From Bradyrhizobium agreste (GTDB taxonomy: Bacteria > Pseudomonadota > Alphaproteobacteria > Rhizobiales > Xanthobacteraceae), in the NCBI RefSeq assembly GCF_016031625.1, contig NZ_JACCHP010000001.1:372001-436000 (forward strand): a DNA stretch of 64,000 bases. Reading direction: 5' to 3'. The position numbers were made by a program, and so were the translations under genes. Below the pieces are notes generated by a model that was not told the origin of the DNA, did not search any database, and was given only the letters and a program-made list of their open reading frames with translations. Position 1 is the first letter of the stretch. The number at the start of each line of letters is the position of its first letter. Of this stretch, positions 45,221-55,029 are shown piece after piece.

Positions 45221-45520
45221 ATGACTTCAATTGATGATACATTAAGTGAGATCAGATGGCTGCGGAACGAAATCTGGCGCTGCCGTCGATTCCTTAAAAG
45301 GGACCTACCTGACGCGGAGCGCGAGGCCATTGAGAGGCATCTGCTTGAACAGCTTTCTGCCTTTGAACGGCTCTTGTCGACGTCGTTTCCTTTGACCTTG
45401 AGCCCTAAAGTGTATTCGGCCAAGAGCACTACGATCGGGCGAAGCGAATCCCCTGAGGAGCCCATCGAGAACGCCGCGACAACATCAAGCGGTTCCTTCG
45501 GGAAGTCGATGGGCGGCTAA
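45221..45520 (+). CDS. Hypothetical small helical protein (99 aa)
   Basis: The N-terminal 55 residues form a charged helix pair (TLSEIRWLRNEIWRCRRFLK, then AEREAIERHLLEQLSAFERL), with a Ser/Thr-rich polar tail. The pattern is protein-like and could be a coiled-coil oligomer or a chaperone. No good ribosome binding site and no family recognised. Confidence 0.35.
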   Translation: MTSIDDTLSEIRWLRNEIWRCRRFLKRDLPDAEREAIERHLLEQLSAFERLLSTSFPLTLSPKVYSAKSTTIGRSESPEEPIENAATTSSGSFGKSMGG

Positions 45521-46504
45521 GAGCCTTCCTAGCTGTATCTGTGCCTTGAGCCCGCCAGCATCGACCTTGAGCCACGCTCGCACACCGGTTGCTACTAACA
45601 CCGGCAGAACGTCAGCCTGGTGCAGCCTAGCCGGAACACGGACGTCATTCGTCATTGACTGCTACAGGTCTTTCTGGGACCGAGCGCTACCATCAACAGG
45701 ATCCCAGCCGTGATCGATGATCCGGATGAGATAGATCCGAATAGTGTGGGCAATTCTCTACCGTCCAAAAGACGATGCCGATAGGCTACTCGCCGAGTTC
45801 GCTCAGGATATCGCACAGCAAGGCCTACGCATCGGCATCGTGCAGCGACACTAGAGGCGCGCAAATGTCACGCACGTCCTGCTCACAATCGACGTTGCGA
45901 CGGGACAAGAGATCTCGATTTCCCGGCCACTCAGCAGCGGAGCTCCTGTAACAAATCCGCTTGCCAGGGCCGCAGCTGTCCCAGCTGAGAAATCTGAGGA
46001 AGACCGCTACTGAAGAAACATCCAACGCCAGGATTCCGGCGATCTTTTGCCAGTTGTAGCCGATTTAGCCACCTGCCGGAAAATACTTGCTTGCCGAGCA
46101 CAACGCCATAGATTGATGAGCAGCACGGATTTCTGCAAATGTCCGGCCGTAACCACCACAATTTACGCAGATTCTCCTTCCGCCAGTTACAGCAAGTCGA
46201 TTGCAATCTCACGACGGCCTCAAAGTCAGCGAATGGCAGCCGCTCAGAATAAAGCGCAACTGCTGCAGTACGAAATCGGAGTTCAGAGCGCATTACAACC
46301 TCGTAACACGTGTGGGCGCACATCGATCGCTGATCGAGGCGAATCGATTCACAGAGCTCAGTTCCCGTGATAGATGAACTGCGACTCGGCAGGCTGATGC
46401 TTCAGCCCGATCGACTTTCAGCCACCAAGCGGGCCAAACTCCGACTCCTGTCAGTCTGGAACACCTCCCTGTCGCTCGATTTCTGCAACTGCCGCTCGGA
46501 CGCC
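45521..46504. other. Stretch without a recognisable gene
   Basis: About 1 kb. Frames on both strands are short or unusual in composition. No RNA gene or promoter supported. Confidence 0.35.
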
Positions 46505-46828
46505 TCACTCTCGATGGAGGACGACCGGAAGCCTGTTGAGACGCCGTCTCGGTCGGTCGTTTCTCTCCGCCGCGATTGGCATCATGCGGCGGCATTCGCC
46601 GCGCAAGTTCTTGAAATTGTCCCTAAGACAAAACATGGCCACGTCCATATCGCCACGCCCTGTAAAGCGGTCACAGAAGCGCATCACGTCTTGTCTGCAC
46701 GAGGTCAAGACTTCCTCGGCCCGGCGATCTCCCGCGCGAGCGTAGCCTGTGCACCACGTCGCCGCGATCGCGATCACGATCGCAATGAGGGCGGCTCCAC
46801 AGCTATGCGCATTGGGAATCCAGCTCAT
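46505..46828 (-). CDS. Small secreted Cys-rich protein (107 aa)
   Basis: Starts MSWIPNAHSCGAALIAIVIA with a Sec signal peptide (hydrophobic core about 12-25, likely cleavage after YARA). The mature part has spaced cysteines: LTSCRQDVMRFCDRFTGRGD, MDVAMFCLRDNFKNL and GECRRMMP. This CxxDVxxFC ... FCLxxNxxxLxxxC pattern fits the cysteine-rich (GLG1-like) repeat proteins frequent in Bradyrhizobium, one repeat here. It is periplasmic or extracellular; function unknown. The frame is open further upstream but without signal-like features. Confidence 0.6.
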   Translation of the reverse strand: MSWIPNAHSCGAALIAIVIAIAATWCTGYARAGDRRAEEVLTSCRQDVMRFCDRFTGRGDMDVAMFCLRDNFKNLRGECRRMMPIAAERNDRPRRRLNRLPVVLHRE

Positions 46829-47646
46829 TCGTCGCTCTTGGCCCACCAAATCTGTCTTAAGCCGCATATCGTTAACTATTATTCTTTCCTCCGCGAGCGT
46901 AATCTGTTTACCGGCGCCTCGGCAGCCATGGACGCGCTGTTGCGGGGCAGCCGCAATGATTGCGGCCTCCCGAATCATCGTCCAGGCACGCATAACATGC
47001 TCATCGCGAAGTCGGAGGTCCAACAGAGATCGGCTGTTTAGCATGTGTGGCGATGCTGGCTCCCAATATGGCGTTCTGCCTTCGCAAGGCCTACAACCTG
47101 ACGCTACGGTCGATTCAAGCACTTTGAGCGTCCGGCATGTGTGAATCGTGCTAAGACGGGCATGCCCTCATTGGGCGCAGTAGGACCAACTCCCGACAAC
47201 TGCACGCCTGACCGGCTGCCCCGGGCTAGGAACGTCGCCGATGTTGGTGGATGACGCTTAGCCTAGTGAAGCGGTTGAAGCCGCAAAGGGCACGCATCGA
47301 GACGATCAGTAACAAGCTGCGTCGACGCAGCTCGTTTTGTTCGCGATCCGATTTGCAAAGAGTTCGGTACGATGTATTTCCGAGAAACACAGAGGTTTGG
47401 ACCGACAGGCCAAGATACCGTGGCAGGAATGGTGATTGTAGGGGTTGGCACGCTGCTGCCTTGTGATCGTGAATCGTTGGAGCGAAGCGCTTGGCTACTG
47501 ATTTTTTATTGGCGCCGATCGGGCTCCCCAAGCGAGCGAGCATGTTCGTCTCAAAGCCGCTGGAATCCACTCCCGAGAACGGATGGCATACAGTTTGCTT
47601 CAACGGTGAAGTCACGATCTACAAAAAACACATTTGTGAGGACAGC
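46829..47646. other. Intergenic region upstream of ahpC
   Basis: No convincing gene. It contains TGGCACGCTGCTGCC (47446-47460), a -24-like box with an imperfect -12 (TGCC for TTGC). A TGT-N11-ACA lies at about 47371. These could be a degenerate NifA/sigma-54 promoter but fail the strict pattern. Confidence 0.35.
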
Positions 47647-48201
47647 ATGCTCGGAATTGGAAGTCAGTTGCCGCCGTTCGAAATCACAGGCGTGAAGCCC
47701 GGTTTTCAAGCGCACGAAGAAGGAGGACAGAGTGCATTCGAGACACTGACCGAAGCGAGCTTTGCAGAAAAATGGAAGATCATCTTCTTCTATCCCAAGG
47801 ATTTTACCTTCGTCTGCCCGACAGAGATCGCTGAGTTTGCCCGGCTTTCCAAGGAATTCGCCGACCGCGATGCTGTTGTACTCGGTGGCTCGACTGACAA
47901 CGAGTTCTGCAAGCTCGCTTGGCGGCGCTCACATGTCGACCTGCACAATCTGCCAATCTGGCAGTTTGCCGACACAAAGGGAACGCTCGTCGATGGTCTT
48001 GGCGTGCGCTCACCCGAAGGGGTTGCTTATCGTTACACCTTTATTATTGACCCCCAAAATACGATTCAGCACGTCTATGCGACCAATCTCAGTGTCGGGC
48101 GCAGTCCTAAGGACACGCTCCGCGTTTTGGACGCGCTGCAAACCGACGAGCTCTGTCCCTGCAACCGTGAAATCGGCGGCGAAACCTTGAAGGTTGCTTG
48201 A
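47647..48201 (+). CDS. Peroxiredoxin AhpC-type
   Basis: A 184-aa 2-Cys peroxiredoxin that reduces hydrogen peroxide, organic peroxides and probably peroxynitrite. The peroxidatic cysteine is in FTFVCPTE (Cys57); C-terminal cysteines are in DELCPCNRE (170, 172), the arrangement of AhpE/AhpC proteins reduced by AhpD. GAGGA precedes the ATG; the frame is open 52 codons further upstream but that part is not conserved-looking. Followed 6 bp later by ahpD, so the pair works together in protecting the microaerobic bacteroid from oxidants. Confidence 0.93.
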   Translation: MLGIGSQLPPFEITGVKPGFQAHEEGGQSAFETLTEASFAEKWKIIFFYPKDFTFVCPTEIAEFARLSKEFADRDAVVLGGSTDNEFCKLAWRRSHVDLHNLPIWQFADTKGTLVDGLGVRSPEGVAYRYTFIIDPQNTIQHVYATNLSVGRSPKDTLRVLDALQTDELCPCNREIGGETLKVA

Positions 48202-48207
48202 GGCAGC

Positions 48208-48756
48208 ATGTCGCCGATCGAACAACTAAGCGATAGGATTCCCGATTTCGCGAAGGACGTCAGGCTTAACTTGACCTCCTTGGCGGCCGATGAGACGCTT
48301 TCGCCACAACGAAAATACGGGCTTCTGCTGGCGAGCGCGATTGCCACCCGCAATGCAGCCCTGATTGCCGCAATCGAATCGGCTGCCGCCGCCGTGATGA
48401 CATCTGTGGAGATCGCCGCAGCAAAAGCCGCCGCCTCCGTGATGGCAATGAACAACGTCTATTACCGCTTCGCTCACCTCGCTTCCAACCCGCAATACAA
48501 GACGATGCCGCCACGGCTGCGTATGAACGTGATCGGCAATCCCGGCGTCGACAAACCGGATTTCGAGCTGTGGTCGCTTGCGGTCTCCGCCATAAACGGC
48601 TGCGGTGCTTGCATCGATGCCCATGAGAAGACACTGAGAGCCTCGGGCGTCAGTTCCGAAGCGATCCAGACCGCCGTGCGCTTTGCCGCGATCATGCAGT
48701 CAGTGGCGATCGCAATCGAGGCCGCTGGGCCCAACCCCTCTCAGGCGAGGGGCTGA
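48208..48756 (+). CDS. AhpD-family alkylhydroperoxidase/reductase
   Basis: A 182-aa all-helical carboxymuconolactone-decarboxylase-like protein with the AhpD catalytic motif [14 protein letters not shown] (Cys132, Cys135, His139). AhpD reduces AhpC. It contains an alanine-rich insertion (about residues 55-80) that is long for the family. Cotranscribed with ahpC and ended by a strong hairpin. Confidence 0.92.
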   Translation: MSPIEQLSDRIPDFAKDVRLNLTSLAADETLSPQRKYGLLLASAIATRNAALIAAIESAAAAVMTSVEIAAAKAAASVMAMNNVYYRFAHLASNPQYKTMPPRLRMNVIGNPGVDKPDFELWSLAVSAINGCGACIDAHEKTLRASGVSSEAIQTAVRFAAIMQSVAIAIEAAGPNPSQARG

Positions 48757-48786
48757 TTCTTCTTCTTCCGCCATCCGATTGACAGC

Positions 48787-48815
48787 GTTGTGGCGCCACT
48801 CAGTGGCGCCACAAC
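48787..48815. terminator. Bidirectional terminator hairpin between ahpD and fixX
   Basis: GTTGTGGCGCCAC and GTGGCGCCACAAC form a perfect 13-bp stem with a 3-nt loop, 31 bp after the ahpD stop. fixX ends about 180 bp further on the opposite strand. There is no long T-run on either side, so it may rely on stem strength. Confidence 0.65.
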
Positions 48816-48992
48816 CGGTCCTTTGCGGCTCCCGAACGAGCGGGACATCTGCAAATCATGTCTTGCGCAGCGTCCGCATGAAGAGCGTCTTGCTCCAATT
48901 CCAGGCGCCGTGCAACTGGCGCGGAATACGCCACACATGCGGTGAGATCCTGTCGCCTAACCGCGGTCGCACCACGGCCCTTTGTTCCACTA

Positions 48993-49289
48993 TCACCCAA
49001 ACTTGAACAGCACTCCATACCCGCCGCGCGGATGGCTCCATTCGATGTCGCCGGTGGGCTCGGCGATCACGCGGCAGGTGCCGCACTCGATGCAGCCGTC
49101 AACTGTTATCTCAACCTGGCCGTCGTCATTGAGCTCGTAACATCGCGCGGGGCAGACTTTCAAAAGTGCAAGTAGTTGCGGTGATGGCGTCGTGTGCGCA
49201 CGGACCTTGACGTGAGGATGACCGATGTCGACAAGATAGCGGTTGTAATACAGCTTGTCTTCGACGCGCACTGGGGGTTCGACATTCAT
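48993..49289 (-). CDS. fixX: FixX, ferredoxin-like electron-transfer protein
   Basis: A 98-aa ferredoxin-like protein of the FixABCX complex, which passes electrons to nitrogenase by bifurcation. Fe-S ligands are in KVCPARCYE and [10 protein letters not shown]. The start [18 protein letters not shown] at 49289 has AAGG before it; an ATG five codons earlier is less likely. It is the last gene of the fixBCX block. Confidence 0.95.
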   Translation of the reverse strand: MNVEPPVRVEDKLYYNRYLVDIGHPHVKVRAHTTPSPQLLALLKVCPARCYELNDDGQVEITVDGCIECGTCRVIAEPTGDIEWSHPRGGYGVLFKFG

Positions 49290-49327
49290 GGTTTGACCTT
49301 CCATTGTTGACCTTCACGCTGTCGCGG

Positions 49328-50641
49328 TCAGCGCCAGGCCCGTGCAAAACGATAAGCATCGCCGAACAGACCCGTCCATGACCTCGCCTTGGCAAAGGAT
49401 TTCAGGGTCGCCTTTTCCTTCTCAGCCTTGGGCGTGCCATCGACGCGCACAAAGTTTTGCATCGCCTTGGAGATGAGCTGCGGATAGGTGAGAAAGAAGT
49501 TTTGTGAGTGCGTATGCATCAGGGGCGGCAAATCCTTGTACTTCTTTAGATCTTTGATGACGAAGGAATCGTCCAGCATCTTCTTGTATATCGCCAGATT
49601 TGTTGCACTCATCGGCTCGCCGCGCGATTTCACCAGATCTATCGCTTCGGCGGCGATGCGGCCGGAAGTCATCGCGAGATTAGAGCCCTCTCGATGAATG
49701 GCATTGTTGAGTTGAGCCGCATCGCCCACTACGACCCAGCCTTCGCCATAAAGCTGCGGGATCGACTTGTACCCGCCTTCAGGAATGAGATGCGCCGAAT
49801 ATTCCTTGACTTCGGACCCTGCTATCAGGGGCGCCACAGAGGGATGCCTCTTGAATTGATCGAGAAGGCCGTAGGGCGTCTGGCCCGTGCGCTGGAAGTC
49901 GGCAACGAGACAACCGATGCCGAGCGAAATGCACTCTTTGTTGGCATAGATGAAGCCCATCCCAGTCATGCCGCGGGAAATGGTACCGGCCGCCTCGATC
50001 ACGACGCCTTCATCGCCCTTGAGATTGAAGCGCGCCTCGATAGTCTCGCGAGGCAAGAAGTGCATCTCCTTCACCGCGAGCGCAACGTTGTCGGGTCTCG
50101 GCCGCGCGCGCAGGCCCGCGCGCGTCCCGAGCAGGCCATTGACCCCCTCGGCCAGCACGACGACATCGGCATGTATTTCGCCGTCTCGGCGATCTGTGCG
50201 AACACCGACGATCCTTTCGCGCTCGTCCCGAACGAGCTCGGTGACGGTCGTCTCGCACAGCACGGTAGCGCCAGCCTCCCGCACCTTGGAAGAGAACCAT
50301 TTGTCAAACTGGGCCCGTATAATCGTGTACCGGTTCGGCCGTTCCTCGTTGAAGTCTTCTGAGCGGTAATGCATGCCGACATGGGAGCGATCGTCCATCA
50401 TCCAGAACCGCTGCTCAATCAGGTGACGCTCGAGCGGCGCCTCCTCTCGAAACTCGGGGACCAGCTTTTCCATCATGTCGGCATAGAGGATGGCGCCCTG
50501 CACATTCTTCGATCCAGGATATTCGCCCCGCTCGAGCTGCAGCACTTTCATGCCGCGTTTGGCCATGGTCAATGCCGCCGCGTTGCCGGCCATACCGGCT
50601 CCGACCACGATCGCATCGAATCTCTCTTCAATCATCATCAT
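49328..50641 (-). CDS. fixC: FixC, ETF:quinone oxidoreductase-like flavoprotein
   Basis: A 437-aa FAD enzyme, normal length. The dinucleotide-binding motif is [19 protein letters not shown] near the N-terminus, followed by the second FAD segment [16 protein letters not shown] and the quinone-site region. It sits between fixB and fixX and completes the membrane-associated branch of FixABCX. Three consecutive ATGs follow AGGAG; the third (50635) has the best spacing. Confidence 0.96.
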   Translation of the reverse strand: MMMIEERFDAIVVGAGMAGNAAALTMAKRGMKVLQLERGEYPGSKNVQGAILYADMMEKLVPEFREEAPLERHLIEQRFWMMDDRSHVGMHYRSEDFNEERPNRYTIIRAQFDKWFSSKVREAGATVLCETTVTELVRDERERIVGVRTDRRDGEIHADVVVLAEGVNGLLGTRAGLRARPRPDNVALAVKEMHFLPRETIEARFNLKGDEGVVIEAAGTISRGMTGMGFIYANKECISLGIGCLVADFQRTGQTPYGLLDQFKRHPSVAPLIAGSEVKEYSAHLIPEGGYKSIPQLYGEGWVVVGDAAQLNNAIHREGSNLAMTSGRIAAEAIDLVKSRGEPMSATNLAIYKKMLDDSFVIKDLKKYKDLPPLMHTHSQNFFLTYPQLISKAMQNFVRVDGTPKAEKEKATLKSFAKARSWTGLFGDAYRFARAWR

Positions 50642-50646
50642 CTCCT

Positions 50647-51756
50647 CTAGACCGCGATCCGGGCGCGTGAGTTCGGCAAAAGCCGGGCGCGAAATGCGGC
50701 CGTCAGCGCCGGTAACAATTGGATGGCGTCACTGACGATCGCGAGATGGGCGAAGTCGAAGATCGGAGCGTTCTTGTCAGTATTGACGGCGACGATCAGA
50801 TCCGCCCCCTCCACGCCAACCCGGTGCTGGATCGCACCGGAAATGCCGGCGGCAATATAGAGCTTTGGCCGAATGGTCTTGCCCGTTTGGCCGATTTGCC
50901 GGTCAGACGTCACCCACCCTTTTTGCACCAGAGGACGCGAGCAGCCATATTCGGCGCCAAGCAGAGTTGCGAGCTCGCGCACCAACCCAAAGTTCTCAGG
51001 CGATCCCAGTCCCAGACCGCCCGCAACCACGACATCGGCATAGGCCAGATTGGACGTTTCTGCATCGCGGTCGGGTAGGAACGACAATACTTTTGTGACA
51101 ATATCGTCTTCGACAAGGCCGAGCGGATGGACGATGATACGAGCAGCATCGCGTACGACACGCTCAGGCATCGGCATGACCCGCGGGCGGACGGTTGCCA
51201 TTTGCGGACGATAATTCAAGGTATAGATCGTGCAGAGCAGTGAGCCACCAAAGGTCGGGCGCGTTGCCGCAAGCGAACCATCGGCGTCGACGTCCAGCGC
51301 GGTGCAGTCGGCAGTGAGCCCCGTCGACAGGGTCGTCGCCACGGAACCTGCGAGATCGCGACCGAGCGTCGTCGCCCCCAACAGTAGGATCTCGGGCTTG
51401 TAGGTGTTGACCAGTTCGGTTAGCGCTTTGGTATAGGATTCGTTGCGGTAATCCGACAAAACATTGTCGCTCACGAGATAGGCCAAATCGGCGCCATAGC
51501 AAAAAGCTTCAAGCGCGGCGTTACGTGTGTGCTGCCCCTCCGGACCGATAACGACAGCGGCAAGATTCACCTTTAGCCTATCGGCAAGCCTACGCCCCGC
51601 ACCCATGAGCTCCCAGGAAACCGGATGAACCTGGCTGCGCTCCAGCTCGACGAAGACCCAGACGTGCTTGTACGCCTTGAAGTGCTCCGGCAGTTCTTTT
51701 TTGGCTGCTGCGCGGCCGGCCGCCGCCGGCAGGGTCGTTTTGGTGACATTGCTCAT
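50647..51756 (-). CDS. fixB: FixB, electron-transfer flavoprotein alpha subunit
   Basis: A 369-aa EtfA-type protein. The FAD-binding C-terminal domain contains [20 protein letters not shown] and [20 protein letters not shown]. It pairs with FixA (EtfB), which is not present here; in Bradyrhizobium fixA lies with nifA elsewhere. fixB ends 5 bp before fixC. No clear promoter was found in the 1-kb gap to nifW. Confidence 0.96.
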   Translation of the reverse strand: MSNVTKTTLPAAAGRAAAKKELPEHFKAYKHVWVFVELERSQVHPVSWELMGAGRRLADRLKVNLAAVVIGPEGQHTRNAALEAFCYGADLAYLVSDNVLSDYRNESYTKALTELVNTYKPEILLLGATTLGRDLAGSVATTLSTGLTADCTALDVDADGSLAATRPTFGGSLLCTIYTLNYRPQMATVRPRVMPMPERVVRDAARIIVHPLGLVEDDIVTKVLSFLPDRDAETSNLAYADVVVAGGLGLGSPENFGLVRELATLLGAEYGCSRPLVQKGWVTSDRQIGQTGKTIRPKLYIAAGISGAIQHRVGVEGADLIVAVNTDKNAPIFDFAHLAIVSDAIQLLPALTAAFRARLLPNSRARIAV

Positions 51757-52334
51757 ACTCTAAATTTCCCTCAAAGGTAGGCGCGCCCCGCGCCACAGGT
51801 TTGCTTTTTAGCTTCGTTCACTGAAGATCACTTTTGGTCAGCAAGTGGCCGGCTGCTCTGCCTCGTCTTCTTGGTCCGACCCGGCGGCCCAACAAGACGC
51901 GTCGTCGCGAGAGCGTACCGGTCCGGCCGCATTTGGAGAGGTCTTCCACACTGGACTCTCTTGCGCGCCGGGTTCGACGAGCGCCACCGCGGCGGTCAAG
52001 GCGCCGCGGTGATTCTGACCGGTCGCTTTCATGCCTGAGTTGGCTAGTCCGTTCGCTGCGCAATACCTGCGCCTCACTTTCGGCCCAGCGGCTCCACATT
52101 GACTGTGACGACGAGGGCGATCTTGTCAGCGCACCTGTCACGCAATCCATGCCGAGCCTCCAGTGCCGACAACCCGTATGGGCCGACGCTGGCCCTCTTC
52201 CTGACGCATGTTGCTATTCGCCATGAGATGGATACAAATCTGAGCGGAATCGGGAGCCGGTTTGATGTGGACGGTGCTGTGCATAGCCTTTCCAGGTGTG
52301 ACGCGAACGGGCGACTTATCCATTGACCACCATC
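51757..52334. other. Gap between fixB and nifW, first part
   Basis: No supported gene. Minus-strand frames such as 51838-52077 are open but unrecognised. A weak -24/-12-like TGGCGCGGGGCGCGC lies at about 51781-51795 (minus strand), upstream of fixB. Confidence 0.35.
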
Positions 52335-52730
52335 TCACCGTCGATACGGAGCTTCGATTGCGTCAAAGACCGTTTCGAACGGACTTGGCGCGATCGTAGG
52401 CCACGGGATGATGGCGCAGCGCTCGGCAGGCACTAAAAGCAGCATCATGGGTCTTCCTTCACTCTCATCTCGGACGACTACCATCGGTCGGCCTCGATGA
52501 TCGGATCGGCAGGACAACAGCAAGTGTCGTACCAGTTGCAAAAACCATTGAAAGTCTGTCGAAAGTAATGGTTTGGCAGACACTTGAAATAGCCGCTGAT
52601 ACCGTGGACACGACCAGTCCAGACATGGGTCGGGAATACGACAGGCGCCGCTCGGGTGATCGCTGCAGAGAGTTGACCCTGATAACGACGAAGGCCCCAC
52701 ATCGGGTTGCCACCGCGCCCCGTCGGGCAA
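52335..52730 (-). pseudogene. Possible acetyltransferase (CelD/GNAT-like) N-terminal fragment
   Basis: The segment FQWFLQLVRHLLLSCRSDHR followed by PMVVVRDESEGRPMMLLLVP resembles the N-terminal domain of GNAT proteins of the CelD type (QTxxWLxxW ... RPxVVVxRDxxGRPxxLLPL). The catalytic domain is absent; the frame stops at 52335. Sits between fixB and nifW. A remnant is the most likely explanation. Confidence 0.35.
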
Positions 52731-52755
52731 ACCTTGCTTGCAGTGGAGCGCGAGA

Positions 52756-53097
52756 TCACTTCAGCTCGCTCAACGGGACAAAGGCCGCGGCCTTTTTAGG
52801 GTCTGCGACGGCATCCTTCAAAACCTTGAACACTCGCTGGTCGATCGGTGACGATGCCACGAAATCGGCATAGGCTTGCTCCAGCATCGCCTTGCATCGA
52901 GCTCTGATTTCCGGCTCTGCGGCACCAGTAAATTGCTCTTGGGCAAAATACTGTCCCATGCGCTTTAAGATGTGAAGGCGCGCGACATTCACGATTTTAG
53001 GGTCGTAATCGACGCCTAGCAGCGAAAAAAAATCCTCTGCCGACGAGGCCTTGCTGAGCCGATCCAGGATACCGGCTGCCGGGGATGGGTTGATCAT
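52756..53097 (-). CDS. nifW: NifW, nitrogenase-stabilising protein
   Basis: A 113-aa protein, normal NifW length. It begins MINPSPAAGILDRLSKASSA with EDFFSLLGVDYDPKIVNVAR, the NifW signature. It protects the MoFe protein from oxygen and takes part in its assembly. AAGGAGAAG precedes the ATG at 53097; the frame is open much further but only nifW-like from here. It is the first gene of the nifW-fixBCX block. A sigma-54-like element lies about 75 bp upstream. Confidence 0.94.
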   Translation of the reverse strand: MINPSPAAGILDRLSKASSAEDFFSLLGVDYDPKIVNVARLHILKRMGQYFAQEQFTGAAEPEIRARCKAMLEQAYADFVASSPIDQRVFKVLKDAVADPKKAAAFVPLSELK

Positions 53098-53171
53098 CGA
53101 AACTTCTCCTTCGGACAATGAGATGGGGTGCACCTGTTGACTGCCGCCGTCACGCCTCGCACAGCGGGTGC

Positions 53172-53187
53172 GCATCGCCAAAGCCAG
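53172..53187 (-). promoter_or_regulatory. Candidate sigma-54 promoter of nifW
   Basis: The minus strand reads CTGGCTTTGGCGATGC: the invariant GG and GC are at the correct 10-bp spacing, but the -24 half is TGGCTT and the -12 half ATGC. No perfect TGT-N10-ACA is visible upstream. Plausible but weak. Confidence 0.45.
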
Positions 53188-53555
53188 ACCGGTACCCTCA
53201 ACTTCGCTGCCCAGAGCCCAGATCGGCGGGTCCACCGGTGACGAAGTCAGCCCCGATGAAGATCCGGGACCAATGGCCAAACCACGATCGAGGTTGACGC
53301 TCGTCAGGACGGTCGCCGGACCGGAGATCAGCCGCGCGAGAAGACGCCGATTGGCAGTCCGGCGACGGCTCGCCATTGGGTAGGAGATCACAACATGTAT
53401 GGCGGAACGGGAAGTAAGATCTGGAGGTGAGTTCGCGCCAGGGACTCTGACGTGCGAAAGCTGGACGCCGTTCGTGCCCATCAGCGACCTCGGACGCCGT
53501 CCGTGCGGCGCGTCTCTTGCGACTGACCGACCCAGACGCTGCTGGACACGGCTTT
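53188..53555. other. nifV-nifW intergenic region
   Basis: No gene supported. A plus-strand frame near 53517-53717 is a nifV shadow. Confidence 0.4.
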
Positions 53556-54743
53556 TCACGCGGGGTGGGTTGCCAGGCATCCGCACACGTCGCGCCAGAT
53601 CGCCGCCACCGTTTCGCGCTCGACCGGCAGCTTGTGCTCGATGGCATATTTGCGGACTTGCGACAGGATCTGTCTGGCTTGATCGGTGCTGGCGACGAGC
53701 TTCAGTTCATCGAGTAACGCGGTGATCGCCGCAAGTCCGGAATGCTTGCCGATCACAAAGCGGTTGCAGCGGCCAAGCAAAATGGGATCAAGCGATTGAT
53801 AGGTGCGTTGATCCTTCAAAAGGCCATCGACATGAATGCCGGATTCGTGCGTAAATACATGCTCTCCGACGATCGCCTTGTTCATAGGAATCGCACGTGC
53901 GGCCGCGGCTGCTACCACCGCGGCGACATTCTCGAGCTGCGAGAGTATGACGCCGGTTTCGCGCCCATAGAGCTGCTTGAGTGCGACCGCGATTTCCTCT
54001 AGCGGTGCGTTCCCAGCCCGCTCGCCCAGCCCGATGACGGTCACTGAGGCGTGGCTCGCGCCAGCCTTGATGGCGGAGAGCGTGTTGGCGGTTGCGAGTC
54101 CGAGATCATTGTGACCGTGAAATTCGAGTTCGAGATCGGTGGTCGCACGCAAATTCCTGACCAGCGCATAGGTTGCGTCGGGATCGAGCACGCTGAGCGT
54201 ATCTGCAATACGAAAGCGACGCGCGCCCGCGGCTTTTGCGGTTGCCATCAGTCTGATTAGAAAATCGATGTCGGCGCGGGAGGAGTCCTCACCACCGACG
54301 GCGACCTCAAGTCCGTGCTCACAGGCATAGCCTACCTCTCGCTTCACCCGTTCCAGCGCCAGGTCGCGATGTCCACCTAGCTTGGCCGCGATCTGAACGT
54401 CGGAGGTCGGGATCGACATATTGATCATGGACACCTTTGCTTCGATCGCCGCGTCGACATCCGATTCCCGCATCCGGCACCAGCCTATGGTGGTCAGCGG
54501 AAGATCTGCTTCGACAATGGCGCGGATGGCGGCGATCTCCTCGCTGCCCATCGCCGGCGTTCCCGCCTCGATCTCCGTGACTCCGGCCCGCGCCAGCGCC
54601 TGCGCGATCGCCAGCTTTTCCTCTGTGGTGAACGCAACGCCAGGTGCCTGCTCGCCGTCGCGTAATGTCGTGTCGTTGAGCACGATAGGCTTGGCGCGCA
54701 CCTGGTCGGACCAGGACGATTTGGCGGTGCTGGCGGCAATCAC
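53556..54743 (-). CDS. nifV: NifV, homocitrate synthase
   Basis: Condenses acetyl-CoA and 2-oxoglutarate to homocitrate, the organic part of the FeMo cofactor. The protein of 395 aa has the aldolase-type TIM barrel: [20 protein letters not shown] at the N-terminus, [18 protein letters not shown] for metal binding, and [20 protein letters not shown] prefer the GTG at 54743, 7 nt after AGGAG. ATG 54758 is in frame but overlaps that Shine-Dalgarno and would sit only about 10 nt from the predicted transcription start. It has its own NifA/sigma-54 promoter. Confidence 0.95.
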   Translation of the reverse strand: MIAASTAKSSWSDQVRAKPIVLNDTTLRDGEQAPGVAFTTEEKLAIAQALARAGVTEIEAGTPAMGSEEIAAIRAIVEADLPLTTIGWCRMRESDVDAAIEAKVSMINMSIPTSDVQIAAKLGGHRDLALERVKREVGYACEHGLEVAVGGEDSSRADIDFLIRLMATAKAAGARRFRIADTLSVLDPDATYALVRNLRATTDLELEFHGHNDLGLATANTLSAIKAGASHASVTVIGLGERAGNAPLEEIAVALKQLYGRETGVILSQLENVAAVVAAAAARAIPMNKAIVGEHVFTHESGIHVDGLLKDQRTYQSLDPILLGRCNRFVIGKHSGLAAITALLDELKLVASTDQARQILSQVRKYAIEHKLPVERETVAAIWRDVCGCLATHPA

Positions 54744-54780
54744 GCGAGAGCTCCTCATTGTTTAACGTAGCTAAGCTTCA

Positions 54781-54795
54781 GCAACCAGCATGCCA
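54781..54795 (-). promoter_or_regulatory. Sigma-54 promoter of nifV
   Basis: The minus strand reads TGGCATGCTGGTTGC, a -24/-12 element with one change from TGGCAC. Predicted start of transcription is near 54769, which favours translation from GTG 54743. Confidence 0.8.
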
Positions 54796-54864
54796 GCCCG
54801 TCGTCCCAGGCAACCCACTGACGAAGCTAACGCTTCGGTCCTCGACCTTCTTCAGCAAATGGAT

Positions 54865-54880
54865 TGTCGCAAATGCGACA
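54865..54880 (-). promoter_or_regulatory. NifA upstream activator sequence of nifV
   Basis: TGTCGCAAATGCGACA fits TGT-N10-ACA exactly and is a near-perfect palindrome. It is about 75-85 bp upstream of the nifV sigma-54 promoter. Confidence 0.8.
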
Positions 54881-55029
54881 GGCTCATGAAGCGGACGCCT
54901 TGCCTGTTGCCGCGCCGATTTCGAACGCAAATGCAATTGCGGCGCGCCGGGATATCGAGAATTGTCGCGGAACACTTGGGGCCCGCCGCCGCCTTGCACA
55001 CATGGTCACTCGCTCGCATCGAAACGGCG

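Noticed and set aside
47491..47646. 52-codon N-terminal extension of ahpC
   Set aside because: Peroxiredoxins of this type begin at the later ATG, which has GAGGA; the extension is not protein-like.
53198..53647. Minus-strand ORF upstream of nifW and nifW start at 53586
   Set aside because: The NifW family begins at 53097 with a good Shine-Dalgarno; the upstream extension is Arg/Pro-rich and unlike NifW.
54821..55029. Separate gene between nifV and nifQ
   Set aside because: Only short frames overlapping nifQ antisense; no ribosome binding site.
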